In this document: one piece after another, positions 38,308-51,200 of the stretch
Layout: each line of letters starts with the position of its first letter
How positions within the stretch are numbered: the first letter of the stretch is position 1
DNA from: an uncultured Pelagibacteraceae bacterium
GTDB lineage: Bacteria > Pseudomonadota > Alphaproteobacteria > Pelagibacterales > Pelagibacteraceae
Assembly: GCA_902555065.1 (NCBI GenBank)
Contig: CACDQQ010000004.1
Span: 52,397-116,396 of the forward strand
Length of the DNA stretch: 64,000 bases
Direction: 5' to 3'
Notes under the pieces: model-generated
Told to the model about the DNA's origin: nothing
The model's database searches: none
What the model saw: only the letters and a program-made list of their open reading frames with translations
Program-made: the position numbers and the translations under genes

Positions 38308-41205
38308 TTATTCAAATACTTTATTTATAATTTCTTGTTGTTCGGAATTGTGTCTTCTTGCATAACCTGTGGCAGGCGTAGCATCTGGACTTCTTCCAAT
38401 GTAAGAAATTGAATTGTTTTTAGCCTTAATAGTCTCTAATGTCCATTGTATATAATCTCTAACAGCAAACCAAGCACCCATATTTTTAGGCTCCTCTTGG
38501 CACCAATAAAATTTTGCATTTTTTGCAAATGGTTTTAATTCTTTAACCAAACTTTTTGCGGGGAAGGGATATAGTTGTTCAATTCTATACAAAATCACAT
38601 CATTGATTTTTAGTTTCTCTCTTGCCACAAGAAGATCAAAGTAAATTTTTCCGGAACATAATATAACTTTTCTAATTTTTTTGTCATCTTTTAACTTAAT
38701 AAACCCTTTTTGCTTACTATCTCTAGCATGATCCCATAGCACTCTATGGAAAGAATTTTGTTTACTAAAATCTTCCAAATTTGATACACAATATTTATTT
38801 CTTAAAAGTGATTTAGGCGTCATTATAATTAATGGTTTTCTAAAATCACGGTGCACCTGCCTTCTTAAAGCATGAAAATAATTTGCAGGTGTAGTGCAAT
38901 TCATAACTTGTAAATTATCATTTGCGCATAATTGTAAAAATCTCTCTAATCTTGCAGAGGAGTGCTCTGGACCCTGTCCTTCATAACCATGGGGTAATAA
39001 CATAACTAGTCCTGATGCTCGTTTCCACTTTCTTTCACCAGATGATATAAATTGATCAATAATTACTTGAGCACCATTTGCAAAATCACCGAATTGAGCC
39101 TCCCAAATTGTCAATGTATTCGGTTCTACTAAACTGTATCCATATTCAAATCCTAAAACTGCAAGTTCAGATAAAAAACTATCTACAATTTCAAAATTTT
39201 TTTGATTACTAGATATATTGTTTAAAGGTATGTACCTTGAATTATCAATTTGATTTCTTAAAACTGAGTGTCTTTGACTAAAAGTGCCTCTACCAGAATC
39301 CTGACCTACTAACCTTACTGGATAACCTTCAACTAATAATGAACCAAATGCCAAAGACTCAGCTGTTGCCCAATCAATACCTGAGCCTTCATCAATAGTT
39401 TTTTTTCTATTTTCCATAATTTTTGTTATGGTTTTGTGGATATTTTTATCGGTTGGAAAAATATGTATTCTGTCGGAAATATTATTTAAAATTTTCAAAT
39501 CTGATCCAGTTAAACCTCTTTTATCTTTACCTCTTTCGGGTTTATATCTCGACCAAGTTCCCTCAAACCATCTAATTTTAGGTTTATAATCTTTTGCATT
39601 TTTAAATTGATCATCTAATAAATTTTTAAAATCAACAATTTGTTGATCTAAATCTTGTTTCGAAAAAAGTCCTTCATTTACAAGCTTTTCACCATAAATT
39701 TTAATCGTAGACGGATGAGATCTAATTTTTTTGTACATAAGTGGTTGGGTGAAAGATGGCTCATCTCCCTCATTATGTCCAAATCTTCTGTAACATATTA
39801 AATCAATTACAACATCGCGATTAAATTTTAATCTAAATTCAGTTGCTATTCTGGTTGCGTAAACTACAGCTTCAGGGTCATCTCCATTAACATGGATGAT
39901 TGGAGCATCAACCATTTTACCTACGTCGGAAGGATAAGGGGAAGATCGCGCAAATCTAGGACTTGTTGTAAATCCAATTTGGTTGTTAACAATAATATGG
40001 ATTGTCCCTCCAGTGTTATGACCAGGGAGTCCAGACATTGCAAAGCACTCTGCTACTATTCCTTGTCCTGCAAATGCAGCATCGCCGTGAATTAATATTG
40101 GTATAACTTTATTTCTTTGTTTGTCTTTGTGGAAAAATTGTTTAGCTCTGGTTTGGCCAAGAACAACAGGATTAACCGCCTCTAAGTGTGAAGGATTATC
40201 TGTTAAACTTACGTGTACAGGATTTCCATCAAATTCTCTATCAGATGAGGCTCCTAAATGGTATTTTACATCTCCAGCACCATCTTCTGATCCATCCATT
40301 TCACCAGCAAATTCATTAAAAATTCTTTTATAAGATTTTTGTAAAACGTTTGCTAAAACATTTAGTCTTCCTCTGTGTGACATTCCTATTTTAACTTCTT
40401 TTATTTTAGATTGTCCTCCAATTTTTATAATTTGCTCAAGAGCAGGTATTAGACTTTCTCCGCCATCTAAACCAAATCTTTTAGTACCAACATATTTTGT
40501 ATTTAAAAATTTTTCAAAGCCCTCTGCTTGTATTAGTTTATTTAAAATCGCTTGCTTTCCATTTTTTGTAAACTTGAGTGCATTTTCGTCTTTTTCAACC
40601 CTATCTCTAAACCACATTCTCTCAGTTGGATTTGAAATATGCATATATTCATAACCTATAGGACCACAATAAGTTTTTTTTAAAAACTTGAGTATTTCTC
40701 TTATATTTGCACTTTTTTTATTTATTATTCCGTTAAGAAAAATTTCTTTGTCATAATCTTCTTTTTTAAAACCATAGTACTCAGGATGTAATTCGTCTAA
40801 ATATTCTGACTTCATCAATTCTAAAGGATCTAATTTTGATAATAGATGTCCCCTTAGCCGATAAGCTCTTATCAAGGCTACAGCACTTATTGAATTTTTA
40901 TTTGAATTTGCAATTACTTGGAAATTAAACTTGCTAGAGTTATCTTTGTTTTTTTCGTTTTCTTTAGCTGTTTTCTCTACATCCTCAATATTAATTTTTT
41001 TTGAAAAAGGTTTCCACGACGGTCCATTTATCTCGTCGACTAATATCTTCATATCCTCATCTACACTTGAGAAATATTCAATCCAACTTTCAGAGAGAGA
41101 TGGATCTTTATTTATAAATTTTACATACATTTCTTCAATAAATGCACTATTGGCCTTATTTAAAAACGATGTTTTTTTATATTCCAGATTTTTAGGAGAA
41201 CTCAT
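38308..41205 (-). CDS. sucA: 2-Oxoglutarate dehydrogenase E1 component
   Basis: The 965-residue thiamine-diphosphate enzyme has an N-terminal region (FLNKANSAFIEEMYVKF) typical of SucA. The ThDP domain holds GMSHRGRLNVLANVL, HGDAAFAGQGIVAECFAMSGL and TIHIIVNNQIGFTT. The pyrimidine domain holds GQDSGRGTFSQRHSVL and VMLLPHGYEGQGPEHSSARLERFLQL. It decarboxylates 2-oxoglutarate and passes succinyl to SucB. The start follows sucD after 30 bases, where a TATAAT is present but lacks a good -35 box. The sequence is complete. Confidence 0.98.
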   Translation of the reverse strand: MSSPKNLEYKKTSFLNKANSAFIEEMYVKFINKDPSLSESWIEYFSSVDEDMKILVDEINGPSWKPFSKKINIEDVEKTAKENEKNKDNSSKFNFQVIANSNKNSISAVALIRAYRLRGHLLSKLDPLELMKSEYLDELHPEYYGFKKEDYDKEIFLNGIINKKSANIREILKFLKKTYCGPIGYEYMHISNPTERMWFRDRVEKDENALKFTKNGKQAILNKLIQAEGFEKFLNTKYVGTKRFGLDGGESLIPALEQIIKIGGQSKIKEVKIGMSHRGRLNVLANVLQKSYKRIFNEFAGEMDGSEDGAGDVKYHLGASSDREFDGNPVHVSLTDNPSHLEAVNPVVLGQTRAKQFFHKDKQRNKVIPILIHGDAAFAGQGIVAECFAMSGLPGHNTGGTIHIIVNNQIGFTTSPRFARSSPYPSDVGKMVDAPIIHVNGDDPEAVVYATRIATEFRLKFNRDVVIDLICYRRFGHNEGDEPSFTQPLMYKKIRSHPSTIKIYGEKLVNEGLFSKQDLDQQIVDFKNLLDDQFKNAKDYKPKIRWFEGTWSRYKPERGKDKRGLTGSDLKILNNISDRIHIFPTDKNIHKTITKIMENRKKTIDEGSGIDWATAESLAFGSLLVEGYPVRLVGQDSGRGTFSQRHSVLRNQIDNSRYIPLNNISSNQKNFEIVDSFLSELAVLGFEYGYSLVEPNTLTIWEAQFGDFANGAQVIIDQFISSGERKWKRASGLVMLLPHGYEGQGPEHSSARLERFLQLCANDNLQVMNCTTPANYFHALRRQVHRDFRKPLIIMTPKSLLRNKYCVSNLEDFSKQNSFHRVLWDHARDSKQKGFIKLKDDKKIRKVILCSGKIYFDLLVAREKLKINDVILYRIEQLYPFPAKSLVKELKPFAKNAKFYWCQEEPKNMGAWFAVRDYIQWTLETIKAKNNSISYIGRSPDATPATGYARRHNSEQQEIINKVFE

Positions 41206-41235
41206 TTTATTTTATTATAATACTAAATTTTGTTT

Positions 41236-42111
41236 TCAATTGGACAATTTATTTAACAATGTTTTTCCAATTTCTGAAGGTGATGTGGCTACTTCTATGC
41301 CACAATCTTCCATTTTTTTGATTTTATCTTTAGCCCCACCTTTACCACCTGATATTATGGCCCCTGCATGTCCCATTCTTCTACCTGGTGGTGCTGTAAC
41401 TCCTGCAATAAAACCAACCATAGGTTTTTTTATTTCATGATTTTTTACAAATTCAGCTGCTTCTTCTTCAGCTGATCCACCTATTTCACCAATCATTAAA
41501 ATTGATTTAGTTTCCTCGTCTTTTAAAAATAAATCTAAGCAATCAATAAAATTTGTGCCATTGATTGGATCACCACCTATACCTATACATGTTGATTGCC
41601 CCAAATCATTTTCTGTAGTTTGTGCGACAGCCTCGTAGGTCAAAGTTCCGGATCTTGATACAATACCAACAGAACCCTTTTTGTGTATATTTCCTGGCAT
41701 TATCCCGATCTTGCATTCATTGGGAGTGATTATCCCTGGACAATTGGGACCGATTAATCTTGATTTTGAATTAAGTAACTTTTTTTTGACCTTAATCATA
41801 TCAAGAACTGGTATTCCCTCAGTGATACAAACAATTAATTCTAAGTTAGCTTCAATGGCTTCTATGATTGCTGCAGATGCAAATTTCGCAGGAACATAAA
41901 TCATAGTTGCGTTGGCACCAGTTCTATCGACTGCTTCCTTTACTGTATTAAATACTGGTCTATCTAGATGAGTTTGACCACCTTTTTTTGGTGTAACCCC
42001 TCCGACTAAATTTGTTCCATATTTAATTGCTTGCTCCGAATGAAAGGTTCCATGACTACCCGTAAAACCTTGGCAAATTAACTTTGTGTTTTTATTAACT
42101 AAAACTGACAT
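41236..42111 (-). CDS. sucD: Succinyl-CoA synthetase subunit alpha
   Basis: The 291-residue protein has the CoA-binding domain ([31 protein letters not shown]) and [14 protein letters not shown]. The phosphorylated histidine lies in the [15 protein letters not shown] loop near residue 246. It converts succinyl-CoA to succinate with formation of ATP or GTP. It abuts sucC without a gap. The sequence is ordinary for the family. Confidence 0.98.
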   Translation of the reverse strand: MSVLVNKNTKLICQGFTGSHGTFHSEQAIKYGTNLVGGVTPKKGGQTHLDRPVFNTVKEAVDRTGANATMIYVPAKFASAAIIEAIEANLELIVCITEGIPVLDMIKVKKKLLNSKSRLIGPNCPGIITPNECKIGIMPGNIHKKGSVGIVSRSGTLTYEAVAQTTENDLGQSTCIGIGGDPINGTNFIDCLDLFLKDEETKSILMIGEIGGSAEEEAAEFVKNHEIKKPMVGFIAGVTAPPGRRMGHAGAIISGGKGGAKDKIKKMEDCGIEVATSPSEIGKTLLNKLSN

Positions 42112-43272
42112 TTATTTAATAGCCTCTACAATTTTTTTGGCAGCATCTGATAAATCAGATGCAGAAATTAACTCAAGACCTGAATTATCAAGTATTTTTT
42201 TTCCCTCTTCAAAATTTGTTCCGGCTAATCTTACAACTAAAGGAACATTCATTTTTATTTCTTTTGCAGCATCCACAACACCTTGGGCAAGAACATCACA
42301 TCTCATTATTCCGCCAAAAATATTAATCAATATTCCTTTAACATTTTTATCTGATAAAATTATTTTAAAAGCAGCTGCCACTTTTTCTTTAGAAGCCCCA
42401 CCACCAACATCTAAAAAATTTGCTGGTTCCTTTCCATATAATTTAATTATGTCCATAGTTGCCATTGCAAGTCCAGCTCCATTAACCATGCATCCAATTG
42501 TTCCATCAAGTTTAATATATGCTAAATCATGCTTGCTAGCTTCTATCTCTGTTTCTTCTTCTTCATTGAGGTCTCTCAACTCAATTAGTTCTGGATGTCT
42601 GAATAAAGCATTTCCATCAAAATTCATTTTTGCATCTAAACAAATCAACTCTTTTTCTTTTGTTAAAATTAAAGGATTAATTTCAATTAAATTAGCATCC
42701 GTTTCTATAAATAATTTGTATATGGACTTGATTAGACTAATTCCTTGCTCTTTTGTTTCTTCATCTAGATTAAAAATACTTATTATTTTAGTACAATTTT
42801 CATCAGATATTTCGTTATCTAAGTCTACTTTTGTTGTTAAAATTTTCTCAGGAGATTTGATTGCGACTTCTTCTATATCCATACCCCCTTGATCACTTGA
42901 GATAAAAGCTATCTTTGAGCTTGCACGATCTACAACGCAAGACAAATAAAATTCTTTATCAATGTTAGATGAAACTTCGACATATAATCTTTTAACAATT
43001 CTTCCACTAGGTCCTGTCTGATGAGTGATTAATTTTTTTCCAAGCAAGGATTTTGCCTCTGTTTCAAGACTTTTTAAATCATTTACTATTTTAACTCCAC
43101 CAGCTTTACCTCTGCCTCCAGCATGAATTTGTGCTTTCAACACATATTTATCAGTTTTAAGATTTTTAGCTTTTTCCAATAATTCATTTACATCTAGAGC
43201 ATAAACTCCTTTCGGAACTTTAGCTCCATATTTTCTAAGTATATTCTTTGCTTGGTGTTCGTGAATATTCAT
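42112..43272 (-). CDS. sucC: Succinyl-CoA synthetase subunit beta
   Basis: The 386-residue protein has an N-terminal ATP-grasp domain ([40 protein letters not shown]) and [13 protein letters not shown]. The C-terminal ligase domain has [32 protein letters not shown] and [14 protein letters not shown]. It forms the synthetase with SucD. It follows mdh after three bases. The nucleotide preference cannot be decided by reading. Confidence 0.98.
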   Translation of the reverse strand: MNIHEHQAKNILRKYGAKVPKGVYALDVNELLEKAKNLKTDKYVLKAQIHAGGRGKAGGVKIVNDLKSLETEAKSLLGKKLITHQTGPSGRIVKRLYVEVSSNIDKEFYLSCVVDRASSKIAFISSDQGGMDIEEVAIKSPEKILTTKVDLDNEISDENCTKIISIFNLDEETKEQGISLIKSIYKLFIETDANLIEINPLILTKEKELICLDAKMNFDGNALFRHPELIELRDLNEEEETEIEASKHDLAYIKLDGTIGCMVNGAGLAMATMDIIKLYGKEPANFLDVGGGASKEKVAAAFKIILSDKNVKGILINIFGGIMRCDVLAQGVVDAAKEIKMNVPLVVRLAGTNFEEGKKILDNSGLELISASDLSDAAKKIVEAIK

Positions 43273-43275
43273 TAA

Positions 43276-45736
<2,461 letters not shown>

Positions 45737-45756
45737 GAATGTATTTAAATAAGTAA

Positions 45757-46530
45757 TTATGCGGTTGCAAGCATTTTCTTTATCTCAGCAATGGCTTTTG
45801 CTGGATTTAATCCTTTTGGACATGCGTTAGTGCAGTTTAAAATTGTATGGCATCTATAAAGCTTAAGTTCATCTGCAACCTTTTGAAGTCTTTCCTTTTT
45901 ATCCTCGTCTCTACTATCCATTATCCATCTATAAGCTTGTAATAAAACTGCAGGACCTAAATACTTATCACCATTCCACCAATAGCTAGGACATGAAGTA
46001 GAACAACAAGCACACATTATACATTCATAAGCTCCATCAAGTTTAGCTCTATCTTCTTGAGATTGATGAATCTCTGTTGTTTCACTTTTTGAATTATTTT
46101 TTAACCAAGGCTCAATAGATTGGTATTGTTTATATAATCCACTTAAGTCTCCTATTAAATCTTTTTTTACTTTTAAGTGAGGCAAAGGGTATATATCTAT
46201 ATCTCCCTTAATTTCTCCATGTGGCTTAGTGCATGCAAGACCATTTTTTCCACCCATATTCATTGCACATGAACCACAAACTCCATGCGCACAAGATCTT
46301 CTATATGCAAGTGTTGGATCTATTTCGTTTTTAATTTTATTTAGTATATCTAAAACTTTAGATGGACAATTATCCATATCTACTTCATATGTGTCTATCC
46401 TTGGGTTCTCTCCAGTGGATGGATCCCATCTATAAACATTTACTTTTCTAATATTCTTTGAACCAGTTTTGTCTTTAAAATATTTACCTTTATTAACTTT
46501 TGAGTTTTGTGGTAAATTTAATTGAACCAT
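45757..46530 (-). CDS. sdhB: Succinate dehydrogenase iron-sulfur subunit
   Basis: The 257-residue protein carries all three cluster motifs. The [2Fe-2S] site is [24 protein letters not shown], the [4Fe-4S] site is [15 protein letters not shown], and the third (3Fe-4S) site is [17 protein letters not shown]. It passes electrons from the flavin subunit to quinone. The Trp in [12 protein letters not shown] near the quinone site is kept. The start overlaps the stop of sdhA in a TAATG. Confidence 0.98.
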   Translation of the reverse strand: MVQLNLPQNSKVNKGKYFKDKTGSKNIRKVNVYRWDPSTGENPRIDTYEVDMDNCPSKVLDILNKIKNEIDPTLAYRRSCAHGVCGSCAMNMGGKNGLACTKPHGEIKGDIDIYPLPHLKVKKDLIGDLSGLYKQYQSIEPWLKNNSKSETTEIHQSQEDRAKLDGAYECIMCACCSTSCPSYWWNGDKYLGPAVLLQAYRWIMDSRDEDKKERLQKVADELKLYRCHTILNCTNACPKGLNPAKAIAEIKKMLATA

Positions 46531-48305
46531 TAATACACTCTTTCTTGAGGAGGAAAATATTGGACTTCATTTGTTAGTGTTGAAGTATGTACATCTCTGT
46601 ATTCAATTTTAGTATTTTTTCCATCACACCAAGATAATGTATGTTTCATAAATTTTTCATCATTTCTTTTCGGATAATCTTCACGAGCATGAGCTCCTCT
46701 GCTTTCTTTTCTGTGATATGCAGAATCTACCGTTGTTATCGCTTGTCTAATTAAATTATCAAACTCTAAAGTCTCAACTAAATCAGTATTGAATACCAAT
46801 GATTTATCTTTAACAGAAATCGACTCCATGCCGTCATAAGTTTTTCTGATCTCATCCACACCCTCTTTAAGATTCTTTTCAGTTCTAAATACAGCACATT
46901 TAGACTGCATTGTTTTTTGCATCGCCAGTCTAAGTTCGGCGGTTCCGTTATCTCCCTCTGCATACCTTAGTTTATCAAATCTATTTAGACATTTTTCAGT
47001 TTCGCTTTCACTAACTTCTTCGTGAGGCGTACCAGGTTTTACTAATTCCGCTGCTCTCTTAGCTGCAGCTCTTCCAAAAACAACCAAATCAATAAGTGAA
47101 TTTGAACCTAATCTATTTGCTCCATGCACAGATACACACGCAGCCTCACCAATCGCCATCAAACCTGGGACTGTTTTTTGAGACCCATTTACTGTTAAAA
47201 CTTCAGCTTTATAATTTGTTGGTATACCGCCCATATTATAATGAACTGTTGGAACAACTGGTATTGGCTCTTTAGTTACATCTACATTTGCAAATAATCT
47301 TGCTGCTTCTGTAATTCCTGGCAATCTATCTTCAATAACTTTTTTATCTAAATGACTTAAATACAAATGAACATGGTCTTGATCTTTACCAACACCTCTT
47401 CCCTCATTTATTTCAATTGACATTGATCTGCTAACTACATCTCTTGATGCAAGATCTTTAGCGTTAGGAGCATATCTTTCCATAAATCTCTCACCTTTAG
47501 AGTTTACCAAATATCCACCTTCACCTCTTACACCTTCAGAAATAAGTGTTCCATGTCCATATATTCCTGTTGGGTGAAATTGTACAAACTCCATATCTTG
47601 AAGAGGTAATCCAGCTCTTAATACCATTGCATTACCATCACCAGTACAAGTATGTGCGGATGTTGCTGAGTAATACACTTTCCCATATCCCCCTGTGGCT
47701 ATAATTGTTATGTGAGATCTAAAACGATGAATAGTTCCGTCATTTAAATTCCAAGCAATTAAACCTTTACATTGTCCATCTTTCATAATTAAGTCTAATG
47801 CAAAATATTCTATAAAAAATTCTGTGTTATGTTTAAGTGCTTGACCATACAATGTATGAAGAATTGCATGACCAGTTCTGTCTGCTGCAGCACAAGTTCT
47901 TTGTACAATTCCATTTCCATAATTTTTTGTCATTCCTCCAAATGGTCTTTGATAAATTTTTCCGTCTTCAGTTCTGCTAAAAGGAACACCATACTTTTCT
48001 AATTCTAATACTGCTTTTGGAGCTTCCTTACACAAATATTCAATACTATCTTGATCGCCTAACCAATCTGCTCCTTTTACAGTATCGTACATATGCCAAC
48101 GCCAATCATCTTCTCCCATATTTCCAAGGGCTGCTGAAATTCCACCTTGTGCAGCTGATGTATGACTTCTAGTTGGAAAGACTTTAGAAATGCATGCAGT
48201 TTTTAATCCAGCTTCACTTAAGCCAACTGCAGCTCTTAGGCCAGAACCTCCAGCACCAAGCACAACGACATCGTATTCATGATCTATAATATTATAAGAT
48301 TTCAT
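46530..48305 (-). CDS. sdhA: Succinate dehydrogenase flavoprotein subunit
   Basis: The 591-residue protein has FAD-binding [16 protein letters not shown] and H48 in [17 protein letters not shown] as the residue for covalent [15 protein letters not shown] and the substrate site [16 protein letters not shown] are present. It oxidises succinate to fumarate. The C-terminal [16 protein letters not shown] motif is canonical. It overlaps sdhD by an ATGA and sdhB by a TAATG, so all four subunits are translationally linked. Confidence 0.98.
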   Translation of the reverse strand: MKSYNIIDHEYDVVVLGAGGSGLRAAVGLSEAGLKTACISKVFPTRSHTSAAQGGISAALGNMGEDDWRWHMYDTVKGADWLGDQDSIEYLCKEAPKAVLELEKYGVPFSRTEDGKIYQRPFGGMTKNYGNGIVQRTCAAADRTGHAILHTLYGQALKHNTEFFIEYFALDLIMKDGQCKGLIAWNLNDGTIHRFRSHITIIATGGYGKVYYSATSAHTCTGDGNAMVLRAGLPLQDMEFVQFHPTGIYGHGTLISEGVRGEGGYLVNSKGERFMERYAPNAKDLASRDVVSRSMSIEINEGRGVGKDQDHVHLYLSHLDKKVIEDRLPGITEAARLFANVDVTKEPIPVVPTVHYNMGGIPTNYKAEVLTVNGSQKTVPGLMAIGEAACVSVHGANRLGSNSLIDLVVFGRAAAKRAAELVKPGTPHEEVSESETEKCLNRFDKLRYAEGDNGTAELRLAMQKTMQSKCAVFRTEKNLKEGVDEIRKTYDGMESISVKDKSLVFNTDLVETLEFDNLIRQAITTVDSAYHRKESRGAHAREDYPKRNDEKFMKHTLSWCDGKNTKIEYRDVHTSTLTNEVQYFPPQERVY

Positions 48306-48631
48306 ATAGTTAGTTTAAATACCGCAAATATTGTAATTAAAGGAATTGTTATAGCAAAAAAATTTAAAGCTTTGTTTGCGGCATTTTTGATTTTTTCGTC
48401 CTTAATATAGTCTTCAAAAACCTCACTTATGCTTAATGCCGAGAAAAAGTAAGCAAAAATAAGAAAAAGACTAAATATGAACTTTGAAGGTTGAGAAGTT
48501 AGAAAAGTTAATATCTCTAAGTAACTTTTATCGTAAATACTAACCAAATTTAAAGCAAACCATAACATCAAAGGTACTAATATGAGAGAACTCACTTTTA
48601 GAAATACCCACTTTTTTGTTACTGCTCTCAT
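48302..48631 (-). CDS. sdhD: Succinate dehydrogenase membrane anchor subunit, no haem-ligand histidine
   Basis: The 109-residue protein has three membrane segments (about 12-32, 50-70, 87-107). The quinone-site Asp-Tyr pair is present as D74-Y75 in [10 protein letters not shown]. In E. coli and human SdhD the haem b ligand histidine lies eleven residues before this Asp. Here that position is F63, and the whole protein contains no histidine. It is identified mainly by its place between sdhC and sdhA and by the DY motif. It is coupled to both neighbours by TAATG and ATGA overlaps. Confidence 0.88.
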   Translation of the reverse strand: MRAVTKKWVFLKVSSLILVPLMLWFALNLVSIYDKSYLEILTFLTSQPSKFIFSLFLIFAYFFSALSISEVFEDYIKDEKIKNAANKALNFFAITIPLITIFAVFKLTI

Positions 48632-49011
48632 TACAATAAATTTCTTCCTATTAAATAAATTGAAACGGTTAATACAAAAGATCCAAATATTACAATCAAG
48701 CCAGTAATCTTTGTAGTTTTTAATTCAAATCCATAACCAAAATCCATTATTAAATGTCTTATCTCACTTAAGATTTGAAAACTAAAAGACCATGTAATAC
48801 CCAATATGAAAAATTTTCCAATAATAGATTGGAGGAATAATTTTATAAATTCATGACTTCCTTCGCTAAATGAAAAAAATATAAAAAAAATACAAATTAA
48901 AGTTATTGCTAATATATTTATTATTCCTGTAATTCTATGAGATATTGAAACCAAAGATGAAACATGCCATCTATAAATTTGAATATGAGGAGATAAAGGA
49001 TTATTTTCCAT
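48631..49011 (-). CDS. sdhC: Succinate dehydrogenase cytochrome b556-type subunit, altered haem site
   Basis: The 126-residue protein begins with NPLSPHIQIYRWHVSSLVSISHRITGI, in which S23 and R27 match the quinone-binding Ser and Arg of the family. Three membrane segments follow. The signature IRHLIMDFGYGFE is present (H86). The haem b ligand of E. coli SdhC lies seven residues before that His; here the position is Q79. The family's NGIRH reads SEIRH. With SdhD also lacking its ligand, a haem-free complex is suggested. Its start overlaps the end of asd by 11 bases. Confidence 0.93.
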   Translation of the reverse strand: MENNPLSPHIQIYRWHVSSLVSISHRITGIINILAITLICIFFIFFSFSEGSHEFIKLFLQSIIGKFFILGITWSFSFQILSEIRHLIMDFGYGFELKTTKITGLIVIFGSFVLTVSIYLIGRNLL

Positions 49012-50011
49012 TTTGATGTGCTTTCATTATTGTTTCTGCAATTTCAACAGAATTTAATGCGGCGCCTCTTAATAGGTTATCTGAAACGATCCACAAGTTA
49101 ATTGAATTCTCTTTTGTTTTATCATCTCTAATTCTTGAGATAAATGTTTCATCACTACCAGTTGCTTCTATTGGTGTACTATATCCGCCATTTTCTCTTT
49201 TATCTATAACTCTACAACCATCAGCATTATTTAATGCTTCTCTGATTTGTTCTAGAGAATAAGGATTTTCAAACTCTATATTTACCGACTCTGAATGTGA
49301 TACAAGAACAGGAATTCTAACGCACGTAGCTGTTAGCTCTATATTATTGTCCAGTATTTTTTTTGTTTCATTAGTCATTTTCAATTCTTCTTTTGTGTAT
49401 CCATCATTCGAAAAAACATCAATTTGAGGAATTATATTGAAAGCTATTTGTTTAGTAAAATTTTTAGATTGAACAGAATTTCCATCAAGATAAGATTTAG
49501 TTTGTTCAATCAATTCATCCATAGGTGCTTTTCCGCCTCCAGAAACAGATTGATAGGTAGAAACTATCACCCTTTTTATTTTATATAAATCATGTAATGG
49601 TTTAAGAGCTAATACTAACTGAGCTGTTGAGCAGTTAGGATTTGCCACAATATTTTTTTTCATTTCATTAATTTTTTCTGCATTCACTTGAGGCACAATA
49701 AGTGGAACATTGGGGTCCATTCTAAAAAAACTGGAATTATCAATTACAGTTGTTAATTTTGCTGCATTTTCTGCGTATTGTTCTGCAATTTTACCGCCAG
49801 CTGCAAAAAAAGTTATATTTGCTTTTGAAAAATCATATTTTTCAAGATCATGGACTTTGTAATCTTTACCTTTAAAACTTATTTTTTTTCCAGCACTATT
49901 AGAAGAGGCTACTAAAAAAAGGTTATCAAATTTAATATCTTTTTTTTCTATAACTTCTAGAGTCTTTCTTCCAACATTACCGGTTGCACCGATGATAGCT
50001 ATATTAGTCAT
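49001..50011 (-). CDS. asd: Aspartate-semialdehyde dehydrogenase
   Basis: The 336-residue protein has the NADP-binding IGATGNVGRKTLEVIE and the catalytic cysteine C127 in VANPNCSTAQLV. STYQSVSGGGKAPMDEL and the substrate-site RIPVLVSHSESVNIEF, containing the active histidine, follow. It makes aspartate semialdehyde, the branch point to lysine/diaminopimelate, threonine and homoserine. It lies 13 bases after dmdA and overlaps sdhC by 11. Its product leads to homoserine for MetX, a link to the sulfur genes upstream. Confidence 0.96.
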   Translation of the reverse strand: MTNIAIIGATGNVGRKTLEVIEKKDIKFDNLFLVASSNSAGKKISFKGKDYKVHDLEKYDFSKANITFFAAGGKIAEQYAENAAKLTTVIDNSSFFRMDPNVPLIVPQVNAEKINEMKKNIVANPNCSTAQLVLALKPLHDLYKIKRVIVSTYQSVSGGGKAPMDELIEQTKSYLDGNSVQSKNFTKQIAFNIIPQIDVFSNDGYTKEELKMTNETKKILDNNIELTATCVRIPVLVSHSESVNIEFENPYSLEQIREALNNADGCRVIDKRENGGYSTPIEATGSDETFISRIRDDKTKENSINLWIVSDNLLRGAALNSVEIAETIMKAHQNGK

Positions 50012-50024
50012 TTAAAGATTTATA

Positions 50025-51134
50025 CTAAATGAAAGGTAAATCGCAAACTGTTCCATCAAAACTTTTGCCATTTATATCAATTTTGAATGTTTGCGAAGCT
50101 TCAAAATACGGTTTTTTGACCATTGCAATGCCAATAACTTGCTTAAATGTAGGATTATAACAACCTGACCTTAAGTCTCCAATAATATTATTTTTTTCAT
50201 CAGTTAAATTCATTGACCCTGTAACACTTATTTCTTCAGCATTTATTTTTACACCCATTAATTTCTTCTTAATTCCTTCAGCTTTAATTTTTTTTAATGC
50301 ATCTTTTCCAATAAAATCTATCCCAGTATCTAAATTTACATATTTATCAAATCCACACTCAAATGGATTATCATGGATGTCAATATCATTTCCCCACGAG
50401 AGTAAAGAACTTTCAATTCTTTCGACTAAATTTGGACATCCTGGTTTAACATTAAATTCTCCACCAACTTCAAATAACTTATCATATAAAGCCAATCCAG
50501 CTTCTGTATGTTCCATATAAACTTCAAATCCACCTTGTTTCGACCAGCCAGATCTTGCAATTAAATGTTCTGCACCACCAAACTCGAAGTATCCAAACCC
50601 AAAAAATTTTAATTCATTTATTTTTGGACCTAATACTTTCTCCATTAATTGGAATGATTTTGGACCTTGGACTGAAAAAATATCCACATCTGGTTCTGAG
50701 ATCTCTACTTCAAAATTATAACCAATTGCTAAACCTTTCGCATAAAGCCCAACATCTGAATCTGATAAAGATATCCACCATTTTTCATCAGATAATTTTA
50801 AAACAACAGGATCATTTATTATTCCACCTTTATTGTCAATTATTGGACAATAATAACATCTTCCTTCTTTTGCTTTTGATAGATCTCTACAAGTCATCAT
50901 CTGAACCAATTTAGATGAATCTTTACCAGAAATTTCAAGTTGTCTTTGTACAGCTGCGTCCCAAACTTGAACATCTTCTTTTAAATGATGGTATAGACTT
51001 TCTATACTTCCAAATGAGGCTGGTAATAACATATGGTTATAAACAGTATAAGAAGTTACACCTTGTTTTTCTACTCTTGAAGTGTATTTCGTTCCTCTAA
51101 GCCGTCTAGATTTTGCAATATAAAAATTTTTCAT
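50025..51134 (-). CDS. dmdA: Dimethylsulfoniopropionate demethylase
   Basis: The 369-residue GcvT-family protein has the same length as the known Pelagibacter DmdA. Its DmdA-specific text includes [15 protein letters not shown] at the start, [39 protein letters not shown], and [17 protein letters not shown]. It transfers a methyl group from DMSP to tetrahydrofolate, giving methylmercaptopropionate. It follows dmdC and dmdB on the same strand, so three steps of the pathway are together. The 66-base gap before it is the largest within this part of the block. General GcvT relatives are the only alternative; the surrounding dmd genes make DmdA secure. Confidence 0.95.
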   Translation of the reverse strand: MKNFYIAKSRRLRGTKYTSRVEKQGVTSYTVYNHMLLPASFGSIESLYHHLKEDVQVWDAAVQRQLEISGKDSSKLVQMMTCRDLSKAKEGRCYYCPIIDNKGGIINDPVVLKLSDEKWWISLSDSDVGLYAKGLAIGYNFEVEISEPDVDIFSVQGPKSFQLMEKVLGPKINELKFFGFGYFEFGGAEHLIARSGWSKQGGFEVYMEHTEAGLALYDKLFEVGGEFNVKPGCPNLVERIESSLLSWGNDIDIHDNPFECGFDKYVNLDTGIDFIGKDALKKIKAEGIKKKLMGVKINAEEISVTGSMNLTDEKNNIIGDLRSGCYNPTFKQVIGIAMVKKPYFEASQTFKIDINGKSFDGTVCDLPFI

Positions 51135-51200
51135 ATTTTTTAGCTTAGTGTCATCTTTTTATGAGTTTGTAAAGAAAGTAAGTTATAAATTTTAAAAATT

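Noticed and set aside
41206..41235. Internal promoter before sucA
   Set aside because: TATAAT is present, but there is no acceptable -35 box at 16-18 bases (CAATTG). Evidence is too weak to annotate.
51135..51200. A SAM-sensing riboswitch before dmdA
   Set aside because: GCTAAAA occurs close to the start codon, as in SAM-II, but there is no P1 stem and no GATTTA loop upstream. In so AT-rich a sequence the short match is expected by chance.
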